This document shows, piece after piece, positions 1 to 5,404 of a stretch of 5,888 nucleotides of DNA; the stretch's first letter is position 1; the number at the start of each line of letters is the position of its first letter. Origin of the DNA: Bacteroidota bacterium (GTDB taxonomy: Bacteria; Bacteroidota; Bacteroidia; Bacteroidales; Prolixibacteraceae); the NCBI GenBank assembly GCA_030632865.1, contig DAOVTY010000207.1, positions 1 through 5,888 on the forward strand, read 5' to 3'. The notes beneath the pieces were generated by a model. That model was not told the origin of the DNA and searched no databases. It worked only from the letters and a program-made list of their open reading frames with translations. The position numbers and the translations under genes were made by a program.

Positions 1-64
1 CCAAAGTGTTAATCTAAAAAGCATTACGAATAGAGGTTTTGGGGAACATAACAAATTCTGATTG

Positions 65-1231
65 TCATTGTTTTAATATTACTATTCTCTTAGTTAATTC
101 GGTGTTATTGCCCGTATGTAATTTAACAATATAAATTCCTGTATCAAAACTATCCAATTGCAACGTTAAGTTAGCTTGGTTTTTCTGGATATTTATTAAT
201 TTAACTAATTGTCCCATCGAATTATAAATCTCAATACGAGAATTTTTTGTTAAATTATTTAACCGAAAGTTTAAAATGCTTGTTGCAGGGTTTGGATAAA
301 TTTTTAGCAATTCATCATTTGTTAAAAAATCTGAGTTCGAAGTACTTTCAAGTTTGAGTTTTATTGCAACAAGTCTGTGGTCCGAAATATTATAATCATA
401 TTCATTCCATCCGTTTGTTAGGTATTGGTCAATTTTAATTGTTTTTATTTCAGAATTGTCGTTATGAAAATCTACAAACAATTCATTAGTAATTAAAATA
501 TGGTCGAGATGAGAAGGCCATGTTGGGTACGACCAATCAGATTTGTCACCCTGCGCAATTTCCATATCTGCGAACAAGTAATTCTGATTATCGTTTATAA
601 TATTTATAAAAACATTATTCGATTCAGATTCCGCTATGTTATCGTTCAAATCGCCAACAACTAATACTTTTTTATCCGTGAAATGATTATCAACGTACTC
701 TTTTAGCAAATTTGAAGCAATATATCTTCTCGACTCTTCGTCTCCTGAATTGTTCAAATCAAGTATTCCGTTACCGCAGCACTTAAAATGATTATTTATT
801 ACAATAATGTTTTGACCCATAAAATTTATGTCCATAACTAACGGTGATCTCGGAAAAGGACTCCAATATGGTGAAGTTGTGTAAATTTCATAAAAATCAT
901 TAATTTGAATCACGTCTGTTTTGTAAATATAAGCCAGACCACCATACCACTGCGATTTGAAATAATACTGATAATCTGGCAAATTGTTAATCATCTGTTT
1001 AAAAGAAACAGTGTCGTCAATTTCCTGAAAAGAAATGATATCAATATCTAATGCCTTGATTATTTGCGACACAGAATCGATTGTGTTTTGATCGTTTTTC
1101 GGAAAATGTTCAATATTCCATGTTGCTATTTCAAGTGTGCCATCTGTCCCAAATGTCGGGATATTTGCATTTTGTGTCCATGCGATAACACAATTGAAAA
1201 GTAAAAAGCAAGTAACAATAGTTTTTTTCAT
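65..1231 (-). CDS. Secreted endonuclease/exonuclease/phosphatase-family nuclease with T9SS sorting domain
   Basis: This 388-aa protein belongs to the Mg-dependent endonuclease/exonuclease/phosphatase fold (DNase I-like). The start at 1231 is chosen because it opens directly on a signal peptide, MKKTIVTCFLLFNCVIAWTQ, with cleavage likely after residue 20; an in-frame ATG 30 codons upstream would bury that signal. Catalytic motifs appear in family order: WNIEHF (N39), FQEI (E70), NNHF (H148), GDLND (D194, N196), SHLDHI (D243, H244) and SDHR (D284, H285). All expected metal and phosphate ligands are therefore present. Residues from about 308 to the end form a type A type IX secretion C-terminal domain, with YPNPA at 312-316, GIYIV later and a basic KRIVILK end. 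The protein should cross the outer membrane and be released or surface-attached. Whether it cuts DNA, RNA or phosphoesters cannot be told; extracellular DNA scavenging is an inference. Confidence 0.92.
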   Translation of the reverse strand: MKKTIVTCFLLFNCVIAWTQNANIPTFGTDGTLEIATWNIEHFPKNDQNTIDSVSQIIKALDIDIISFQEIDDTVSFKQMINNLPDYQYYFKSQWYGGLAYIYKTDVIQINDFYEIYTTSPYWSPFPRSPLVMDINFMGQNIIVINNHFKCCGNGILDLNNSGDEESRRYIASNLLKEYVDNHFTDKKVLVVGDLNDNIAESESNNVFINIINDNQNYLFADMEIAQGDKSDWSYPTWPSHLDHILITNELFVDFHNDNSEIKTIKIDQYLTNGWNEYDYNISDHRLVAIKLKLESTSNSDFLTNDELLKIYPNPATSILNFRLNNLTKNSRIEIYNSMGQLVKLINIQKNQANLTLQLDSFDTGIYIVKLHTGNNTELTKRIVILKQ

Positions 1232-1252
1232 ATGATTATAATTATTTATTTT

Positions 1253-1281
1253 AAAAGGTATCATATGTATCTCGCTTGCAA
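1253..1281 (-). promoter_or_regulatory. Candidate Bacteroidota-type promoter of the secreted nuclease
   Basis: Read on the minus strand there is TTG (1281-1279), an 18-bp spacer and TACCTTTT (1260-1253), which matches the Bacteroidota -7 consensus TAnnTTTG at all but the last base. The implied transcript would start a short distance before the ATG at 1231 and carry an A/T-rich leader with no Shine-Dalgarno sequence, which is usual in this phylum. It also supports the start at 1231, because the longer reading frame would begin upstream of the promoter. No experimental support. Confidence 0.4.
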
Positions 1282-1511
1282 TCGTTTGCTTGTGTGCCAA
1301 GTTTTGCCATGCTCGTTTCATAAAAATAATTCGGGTAAATATAATGTTATATTTCGTTTAAATTCAGAAGCTGTTTAAATTTCAGACTTCAGTTTTATTA
1401 CGTGCCATTTTCACCAGATTATCGTTATTTTTAATTTCTGTAGCTATGGCTATGCAAAAGAAAAATTCCCTCACAATCTTGATGCGAAGTAATTATTAGA
1501 AGTCCCCTTAA

Positions 1512-1548
1512 TACAACATAATTCTTGATATCAAAGAAATATGTTGTA
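1512..1548. repeat. 37-nt near-perfect inverted repeat (hairpin)
   Basis: Outer arms TACAACATA (1512-1520) and TATGTTGTA (1540-1548) pair fully. The inner part continues the pairing through TTCTTGAT and ATCAAAGAA, with one mismatch and one unpaired A. The whole element is therefore an almost continuous hairpin centred near 1530. It lies far from both flanking genes and has no run of T on either side, so a simple intrinsic terminator is unlikely. It could be a regulator site, the stem of a small RNA or a remnant of a mobile element end. Confidence 0.6.
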
Positions 1549-1631
1549 CATTTAAACATCAAAAAATTAGCCCCAGACATAAAAATAAAATCATTGAAAT
1601 CTGAAACCCGCAAAATAAAATCGAATTATAT

Positions 1632-1645
1632 AAACAGTACTGTTT
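1632..1645. promoter_or_regulatory. Perfect 14-bp palindrome, possible operator
   Basis: AAACAGTACTGTTT is fully self-complementary with no spacer and lies 57 bp before the ATG at 1703. This is a usual place for a dimeric repressor or activator. The match to a known operator class is not good enough to name a regulator. It could arise by chance in A/T-rich DNA, though a 14-bp perfect palindrome is uncommon in a gap of this size. Confidence 0.35.
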
Positions 1646-1702
1646 TAGTATTGCATGTATTTATTGGCCGGAGTCCATAAAAGTAAAAATAAAAAAACAA
1701 AC

Positions 1703-2023
1703 ATGGGAAATTTAACTGAAGCAAAAAAACGCGATTTTGTAACCCAACTAATAGTTATTATGGAGCAAAACGCAGAATTGTTAATCGACAAGGGTTACAA
1801 CCCCGAAAATAAAATAACAGAGTTAAAACAAGAGTTAAGCGCAGCCGACGAAGCGGAGGGCAAACAGGCGGAAGCAATGGCAGCTGCCAAAGATGCCACA
1901 AAGCTCTCGCAAAATACGCTTGATATTGCATACGTTGATGGCTCGGCAGCCGTTGACCTTATTTCGGGCTTGCTCGGGAAAAAGGATAACCTGCTGCTGG
2001 AAATTAAAAAACTCAGAAAATAA
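1703..2023 (+). CDS. Small helical hypothetical protein (106 aa)
   Basis: I do not recognise a named family. The ATG at 1703 is preferred over an in-frame ATG at 1655 because the protein from MGNLTEAKK onward reads as a coherent helical sequence, while the 16 extra residues do not, and because 1703 follows an A-rich leader typical of Bacteroidota starts. Residues 1-35 form an amphipathic helix ending at a KGYNPENK turn. Residues 36-75 are Ala/Glu/Lys/Gln-rich and probably helical or coiled-coil. The C-terminal part has AYVDGSAAVDLISGLLGK followed by a basic KKLRK end. There is no signal peptide, membrane segment or Cys. The composition suggests a cytosolic, oligomeric, perhaps structural or DNA-associated protein. 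It ends just before a strong terminator, so it is probably monocistronic, and the 21-bp palindrome array begins about 110 bp downstream. Confidence 0.7.
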   Translation: MGNLTEAKKRDFVTQLIVIMEQNAELLIDKGYNPENKITELKQELSAADEAEGKQAEAMAAAKDATKLSQNTLDIAYVDGSAAVDLISGLLGKKDNLLLEIKKLRK

Positions 2024-2028
2024 AAATT

Positions 2029-2076
2029 TCCGGGTAGATTGGTTTATACCAATTGCCTGCCTGCCCGGATTTTTTC
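2029..2076 (+). terminator. Rho-independent terminator with nested stem
   Basis: The outer stem pairs TCCGGGTAG (2029-2037) with CTGCCCGGA (2061-2069), with one G-U pair, and is followed by a T run at 2070-2075. Inside it sits a second hairpin, ATTGGT (2038-2043) with ACCAAT (2048-2053) around the loop TTAT. It begins 6 bp after the stop codon of the small gene and should end that transcript. The nested, branched shape is less common than a simple stem. Confidence 0.8.
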
Positions 2077-2115
2077 TCTATAACACACTCTCCATTTTTC
2101 AAAAACTATCTTTTT

Positions 2116-2141
2116 AAAAACAGGTAAACGCTAATTTTACC
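2116..2141 (-). terminator. Possible weak terminator of the HNH operon
   Basis: On the minus strand GGTAAA (2141-2136) can pair with TTTACC (2128-2123) around a 7-nt loop, followed two bases later by five T (2120-2116). The stem is only 6 bp with two G-C pairs, so termination would be weak. The left arm overlaps the first unit of the palindrome array. The site would stop transcripts that leave the HNH genes and cross the array. Confidence 0.3.
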
Positions 2142-2345
2142 TTGGTAATTACTCTTATTACATAGAGGATTATCCTTATTACCTGTGTAATTCTCTTGCG
2201 TACCTTGGGTATTGCTCTTATTACCGGGGTAATCTGTTTTATTACCGAGGTAATTGCTCTCATTACCAAGGTAACCGGCATTATTACCCGGGTAATCATC
2301 CTTATTACCAAGGGTAGCGGCTTTATTACCCGAGTTAAAAACTGC
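2136..2345. repeat. Ten tandem 21-bp units with the palindromic core ATTACC-NN-GGTAAT
   Basis: The TTACC of successive units begins at 2137, 2158, 2179, 2200 (as GTACC), 2221, 2242, 2263, 2284, 2305 and 2326. The period is exactly 21 bp ten times in a row with no insertion or deletion. The core palindrome is perfect in the units beginning at 2220, 2241 and 2283 and one base off in those at 2136 and 2262. The second, fourth, ninth and tenth units are more diverged. The two central bases vary, and the 7-bp linkers drift but often contain CTCTT. At 21 bp the palindromes fall on one face of the helix, every two turns. In RNA each unit would make a 6-bp hairpin. The array lies between convergent gene ends. 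The function is unknown: a multi-site protein-binding array, an RNA stabiliser or terminator cluster, or a selfish repeat are all possible. Confidence 0.9.
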
Positions 2346-2382
2346 TGAAAGGGCTGTGGGTAGCGGAGTTTGGAAGGTTTTG

Positions 2383-3348
2383 CTAACTGTAGCCGAATTT
2401 TGTGCGATGCTCCTGAAGGCTTTTTAATGAGGGATAAAACTTTTCTTCCTGTGGCAAGATGATTTCATGATTTTCATACTGTCGAATTCCAGAATCAGGA
2501 TTGTAATCTTTTAATTTTGGATGAACGATAACTTTGTATTTGTTCGAGATTGCAATTAAACCTCTGTCAAAGGCGCGATGAAAAGTTGGCGACAATGCCA
2601 ATCCGTTACGAATAGAATCGTTATGAGTTTCTGCAAAGGGCAAAATATGACAAGCATCAACCAACGAGCGATTTTTTGCATCGGCCACTTTTAAGCCACT
2701 TACTGAACACTGATTATTATATATCTCTAAAATAGCTTTTCGGAAAACTGAACTTCTTAAAACCAGAAACTCTTCTCTCGATTCATTAGAAATTTCCTCA
2801 ATTTGTTTCACCACTCTACGGGCATAATTTTCTTCAGGGTCGTACAATATCTGAGCTTTAACTTTTGCTGAATAAGTAACATTCTCCTTATTCTTAAAAA
2901 GTGTAGTTACTCCGAAATACTTTTTAAGCAACGCAATTTTTAATTCTTCTCTTTTTATTGGGTCTGAAAAAGCTATAAATAAATCCTCAGATAATTGAGC
3001 AGCCAAAACCGTATCGTTTAAAGCCTTAAAACTTTTAATCGATTTACTTTTTGTGGTCGGAATTTTCTTGCCGGGATAAGTAATCAACTTCCAGAATTTG
3101 CCTTTTTCGTTTTTAAGATGATAAAACGGCAATGAAAAAGTTGGTACGTTTTGAGTTTTTACCAGCAAGCTCCAAATATCATGGAAACGTTGCAGCAAAT
3201 CGCAGGAAACTTCAATCCAATTATCTATTATTTCCCCTTTTTCAAAAGATTCAATAACAGCCAGTAGTAAAACAGGTTTATGTGGTGCCAACCCATATTT
3301 TGTAGGAGCACGATTTAAAGAAAGGATATTTTTAAAAACTGAATTCAT
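2383..3348 (-). CDS. HNH endonuclease with N-terminal putative DNA-reader domain
   Basis: This 321-aa protein is a predicted restriction endonuclease. The C-terminal third is an HNH_2-type nuclease: Cys214 and SG at 217-218 open it, then LVDACHI with H234, RNGLAL with N248, and FHRAFDRGL with H257, the three expected catalytic positions. The N-terminal ~145 residues carry LAPHKPVLLL at 20-29, a W59-containing helix, LPFYHL at 73-78 and FWKL at 85-88. This pattern is seen ahead of HNH domains in modification-dependent nucleases, including phosphorothioate-binding ones; the resemblance is from memory and the ligand is not established. The ATG overlaps the stop of the preceding HNH gene by 4 bp (ATGA), so translation is probably coupled. 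The C-terminus, ending in an EHR helix after the nuclease, looks complete. There is no signal peptide, so it acts in the cytoplasm, probably in restriction or phage defence. Confidence 0.85.
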   Translation of the reverse strand: MNSVFKNILSLNRAPTKYGLAPHKPVLLLAVIESFEKGEIIDNWIEVSCDLLQRFHDIWSLLVKTQNVPTFSLPFYHLKNEKGKFWKLITYPGKKIPTTKSKSIKSFKALNDTVLAAQLSEDLFIAFSDPIKREELKIALLKKYFGVTTLFKNKENVTYSAKVKAQILYDPEENYARRVVKQIEEISNESREEFLVLRSSVFRKAILEIYNNQCSVSGLKVADAKNRSLVDACHILPFAETHNDSIRNGLALSPTFHRAFDRGLIAISNKYKVIVHPKLKDYNPDSGIRQYENHEIILPQEEKFYPSLKSLQEHRTKFGYS

Positions 3349-4118
3349 CCAAGAAATATTTCTTCTATATGTTTTTCCAAGAATTGAATATTGGGTAAAA
3401 ATCTTTCTGGGCGTCTTATTTCTTTTTTGTGAAATGAAGCAAAATAGTTCTGAATGAATTTATCATCAGATTTTCTAAAATCAGAGCAAATTACAATTTG
3501 AAAATTCTTATTAATTGCCAAATATCCGTTTTCAAATGCTTTATCATGTAAATTATTTAAGAGAAGCCCATTTTGTGGATTTAACCTATTCTCTTTATCC
3601 TTTGACCAAGGAATTATGTGACTTGCGATTAAGAAATCAGGATTATTAAATCCCGTAAATGCACATTTATTATTGTAATTAGCTAATACTATCTGGCGAA
3701 AAACATCTTGATTTACTCTTGTTTTAACTTCTCGTAATTTTGTTTTTCCCTCTAATATATCAGTTCCTTTGAGAACCTTCTCATATTTTTTTTCAATTGA
3801 TGTTTGTTGAATTTCTGCTAGAATTCTTTCACTTTCAAAAATTAACTCTTCTTTGTTATTATTAAATTCATCCCAAATAGGCTGAACTTGTTTAATTCCA
3901 CCTTTCAATCCAACAACTCCCCTTTTTTGATGATAAGGATCAACGCTGGCAAAATTGCTTAATCGCATTGAAACAGCATTGGGATTCCTATCCTTCATTA
4001 AATCTGACAATTCAATTACTTCTTTAGCAGTATGATGAATTTTTCCAAAAGGGATTTTTAGATATAGATTAAATGCTAATATTAGTTCTTCTCTCGACCA
4101 AAGTTTTCTTTTAACCAT
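3345..4118 (-). CDS. HNH restriction-type endonuclease (COG3440-like)
   Basis: This 257-aa protein starts at the ATG at 4118; a TTG seven codons upstream is in frame but less likely, because family members open with a KRxLWSREELILAFNLY-type sequence directly after the start. The N-terminal half (about 5-105) has W7, IPFGKIH at 22-28, then NPNAVSMRLSNFASVDP at 45-61 and a GLKGG turn, a helical DNA-binding-type region found before HNH domains in predicted restriction enzymes. The nuclease follows: C152 and TG at 155-156, ASHIIPW with H167, NPQNGL with N183, and LHDKAFENG with H191/D192 at the third catalytic position. It is the first of two overlapping HNH genes and lies 63 bp after the 84-aa gene on the same strand. 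No cytosine methyltransferase, the usual partner of such enzymes in Bacteroidota, is visible in the window. Confidence 0.85.
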   Translation of the reverse strand: MVKRKLWSREELILAFNLYLKIPFGKIHHTAKEVIELSDLMKDRNPNAVSMRLSNFASVDPYHQKRGVVGLKGGIKQVQPIWDEFNNNKEELIFESERILAEIQQTSIEKKYEKVLKGTDILEGKTKLREVKTRVNQDVFRQIVLANYNNKCAFTGFNNPDFLIASHIIPWSKDKENRLNPQNGLLLNNLHDKAFENGYLAINKNFQIVICSDFRKSDDKFIQNYFASFHKKEIRRPERFLPNIQFLEKHIEEIFLG

Positions 4119-4152
4119 TTTGGGTGATTTTTTTAACAACTATAAAACTAAT

Positions 4153-4168
4153 ATTAATGAACATTAAT
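4153..4168. promoter_or_regulatory. Inverted repeat before the HNH pair, possible operator
   Basis: ATTAATG and CATTAAT form perfect 7-bp arms around AA. The repeat lies in the 63-bp gap between the 84-aa gene and the first HNH gene, 34 bp ahead of its ATG, where a repressor would block a promoter internal to the operon. The all-A/T character apart from one G-C pair per arm means that chance is not excluded. Confidence 0.35.
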
Positions 4169-4181
4169 GCACAGAAGTAAT

Positions 4182-4436
4182 CTAACTTTCTTCTCCTAAC
4201 AAAATAAATTCGCACCAATCATGATCTAATTTCGGGTTATAATTAGGAAATTGAGGTTTTATCAATCCAAAATCATGAGGGACAAAATACATTTCATCAA
4301 TTAATTGATTTCGGAACCAATTTTCAAAGTCTACTAACTCCAAATTATAGGGATTTCTAATTTCAGCTTCTTCATATAACTTGTAAATTGCTACATCACA
4401 ATATAGATATTCTATAATTATTTTATGCTTTCTCAT
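4182..4436 (-). CDS. Small acidic hypothetical protein (84 aa)
   Basis: I do not recognise this protein. It starts MRKHKIIIEYLYCDVAIYKL, probably two beta strands, then an acidic EEAEIRNPYN turn, a helix around ENWFRNQLIDEMYF (residues 38-51) and an aromatic, proline-containing tail with NYNPKLDHDWCEF. It has two Cys (13 and 75), no signal peptide and no membrane segment. It is rich in aromatic and acidic residues, consistent with a small cytosolic protein-binding domain. It is on the same strand as the two HNH genes, 63 bp before them, and begins 39 bp after the end of the vsr fragment. This suggests that it belongs to the same accessory island. A control, inhibitor or immunity role is conceivable but nothing in the sequence shows it. 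Confidence 0.6.
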   Translation of the reverse strand: MRKHKIIIEYLYCDVAIYKLYEEAEIRNPYNLELVDFENWFRNQLIDEMYFVPHDFGLIKPQFPNYNPKLDHDWCEFILLGEES

Positions 4437-4475
4437 TCAACAAAAGAAATCTAAAAACAATTTAGAATCAACGGA

Positions 4476-4592
4476 CTATAAGTAACATTCTTCAGCAAAC
4501 AAAAACTTCCGCACCAGCAATTCGGGTTTTGTGTTTTTCCCTTTTATGCGGCTCATGTTAAGACTGCGAGTTGCTTTGTAGTGGATATCCAT
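4476..4592 (-). pseudogene. vsr: Truncated very-short-patch repair endonuclease (N-terminal 38 codons)
   Basis: The minus strand from the ATG at 4592 to a TAG at 4476-4478 encodes 38 residues that begin MDIHYKATRSLNMSRIKG and continue KNTKPELLVRKFLFA. This is the characteristic opening of Vsr mismatch endonucleases; the E. coli protein likewise has KATRS-NM near its start. Full-length Vsr has roughly 130-160 residues, and its catalytic Asp and the later zinc and His motifs lie downstream of the point where this frame stops. After FLFA the similarity ends (EECYL, stop), and the following DNA towards the 84-aa gene does not resume it in an obvious way. It is therefore a deletion or replacement remnant. 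Vsr repairs T:G mismatches made by deamination of 5-methylcytosine and normally travels with a C5 methyltransferase, so this is a fossil of a former restriction-modification locus. Confidence 0.8.
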
Positions 4593-4769
4593 AAAAAGTT
4601 TCGAGTTGCCGGTTTTGGCTTATAAATTAAGAAAAAGAGGGAAGAAGAAAGTTTTTAGTCACAGTCACAGTTTTTCAGAAGAAAGGCTTGTTTTTAAAAG
4701 CTAATCACACAACATTTTGTCAGCTACTCAATTTAAACTATTTTCGAAAACTCATTAAAGTAAAAAGCT
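4593..4769. other. Divergent intergenic region between the vsr remnant and the membrane protein gene
   Basis: The region contains an A/G-rich stretch at 4629-4650, a short direct repeat of CACAGT at 4661-4672 and a promoter candidate for the plus-strand gene at 4717-4746. No coding sequence or structured RNA is recognisable. Confidence 0.5.
4717..4746 (+). promoter_or_regulatory. Candidate Bacteroidota-type promoter of the membrane protein gene
   Basis: TTG at 4717-4719, a 19-bp spacer and TATTTTCG at 4739-4746 match the TTG / TAnnTTTG pattern with one mismatch in the second element. The ATG lies 24 bp beyond, which gives a short leader ending in an A-rich stretch before the start codon. There is no clear Shine-Dalgarno sequence. 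Confidence 0.4.
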
Positions 4770-5150
4770 ATGAATTTATTCCTTCGGCTCGGAACCTCCA
4801 TTGTAATACTGGCACTTGCATCGTATTCGGTTGCAATTATTACTGAACAACGCAAAAAAATTATCAGTAAAACAGTACTCTGGTTTTTAACGCTTGGAGT
4901 ACTTCTCGATATAACGGCAACAACTTTTATGATTCTTGGATCGTCCAAAGGCGGTTTTACACTTCATGGTTTTATTGGCTATTCGTCGCTGGCAGCCATG
5001 TTTGTCGATGCCGTTCTGATTTGGAGACAAAAATCAAAATCCGGAATTAACTCAGCCGTTCCCAAAGGTCTTCATCTATATTCCCGTTACGCTTACATTT
5101 GGTGGGTATTGGCTTTTATTACCGGTGGTTTGCTTGTCGCATTACGTTAG
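4770..5150 (+). CDS. Four-helix integral membrane protein, HsmA/TIGR03987-like
   Basis: This 126-aa protein has four predicted membrane segments: about 5-24, 35-56, 65-85 and 104-125, joined by short basic loops (EQRKKIISK, RQKSK). Polar residues inside or beside the helices stand out: D47 and T51/T52 in helix 2, H66-G67 and G70 at the start of helix 3, D80, and H102 before helix 4. The spacing of LLDITATTFM followed by F-TLHGFIGY resembles the small HsmA family (TIGR03987), whose biochemical role is unclear. I make that link from motif memory and hold it with moderate confidence. Buried His and Asp would fit a cofactor- or ion-binding membrane protein. It stands alone on the plus strand, divergent from the vsr remnant, with its own promoter candidate. 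The start at 4770 is the first ATG and leaves helix 1 intact. Confidence 0.75.
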   Translation: MNLFLRLGTSIVILALASYSVAIITEQRKKIISKTVLWFLTLGVLLDITATTFMILGSSKGGFTLHGFIGYSSLAAMFVDAVLIWRQKSKSGINSAVPKGLHLYSRYAYIWWVLAFITGGLLVALR

Positions 5151-5358
5151 GTTATTTCTTCACAATCCCTAAGCATCCAGAGATAAAAGCAACTTAAATC
5201 TTATAATTCGCTGTTTGTTTTAATTTAATAGTTCGTTATGTTTTTTTATTCAGCTGATAGCCAGATAAATACAAAACTGTCATCGTTTTTGTTAAACAAT
5301 TGCATTTCAGCAGTTTGCGTTTTGTCTCATTACTCAAATCTAAAAATCTAACGATCTA

Positions 5359-5392
5359 TTGTTAATTGGCTCACAATTCGCAACATTTTTTT
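5359..5392 (+). terminator. Weak terminator-like hairpin
   Basis: AATTG (5364-5368) pairs with CAATT (5374-5378) around GCTCA, and flanking TTG (5359-5361) can pair with CAA (5381-5383) across a 2-nt internal mismatch. A run of seven T follows at 5386-5392. The stem is weak and lies about 210 bp after the membrane protein gene, so it may equally be a chance structure. Confidence 0.25.
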
Positions 5393-5404
5393 ATATGTTA
5401 TACA

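Larger units (their letters stand above)
1232..1702. other. Long divergent intergenic region without a convincing gene
   Basis: This gap separates the minus-strand nuclease from the plus-strand small gene. It holds the nuclease promoter candidate, a 37-nt inverted repeat at 1512-1548 and a palindrome at 1632-1645. The reading frames inside it are short and show no recognisable domain, and they run through the inverted repeat. No tRNA or other structural RNA gene is recognisable. Confidence 0.6.

Noticed and set aside
1232..1321. Thirty-codon N-terminal extension of the secreted nuclease
   Set aside because: It would hide the signal peptide, and the promoter candidate lies inside it.
1392..1500. 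Minus-strand open frame ending in LVKMARNKTEV, stop at 1387-1389 region, looking like the tail of a broken gene
   Set aside because: Only about 36 codons are open, upstream stops follow at once and I could not link the residues to a family.
1431..1613. 60-codon minus-strand reading frame in the gap
   Set aside because: It runs through the 37-nt inverted repeat, has no recognisable motif, and its composition looks like chance translation of A/T-rich DNA.
1893..2117. Plus-strand frame overlapping the end of the small gene
   Set aside because: It lies in another frame of a better-supported gene and crosses its terminator.
2114..2311. 65-codon minus-strand frame through the palindrome array as a real gene
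   Set aside because: It has only a TTG start inside the array and no plausible leader. The periodic peptide follows automatically from a 21-bp repeat. Kept as a finding only.
2136..2345. CRISPR array
   Set aside because: The period is 21 bp with a degenerate palindromic core and no unique spacers of CRISPR length, and there are no cas genes in the window.
4119..4139. TTG start seven codons upstream of the first HNH gene
   Set aside because: The ATG at 4118 gives the family-typical N-terminus; TTG starts need stronger support.
4661..4672. Direct repeat of CACAGT as a regulatory or attachment site
   Set aside because: Two short copies only, far from the promoter elements and not symmetric; likely chance.
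4733..4948. 71-codon minus-strand frame opposite the membrane protein gene
   Set aside because: It is antisense to a coherent four-helix protein and has no motif.
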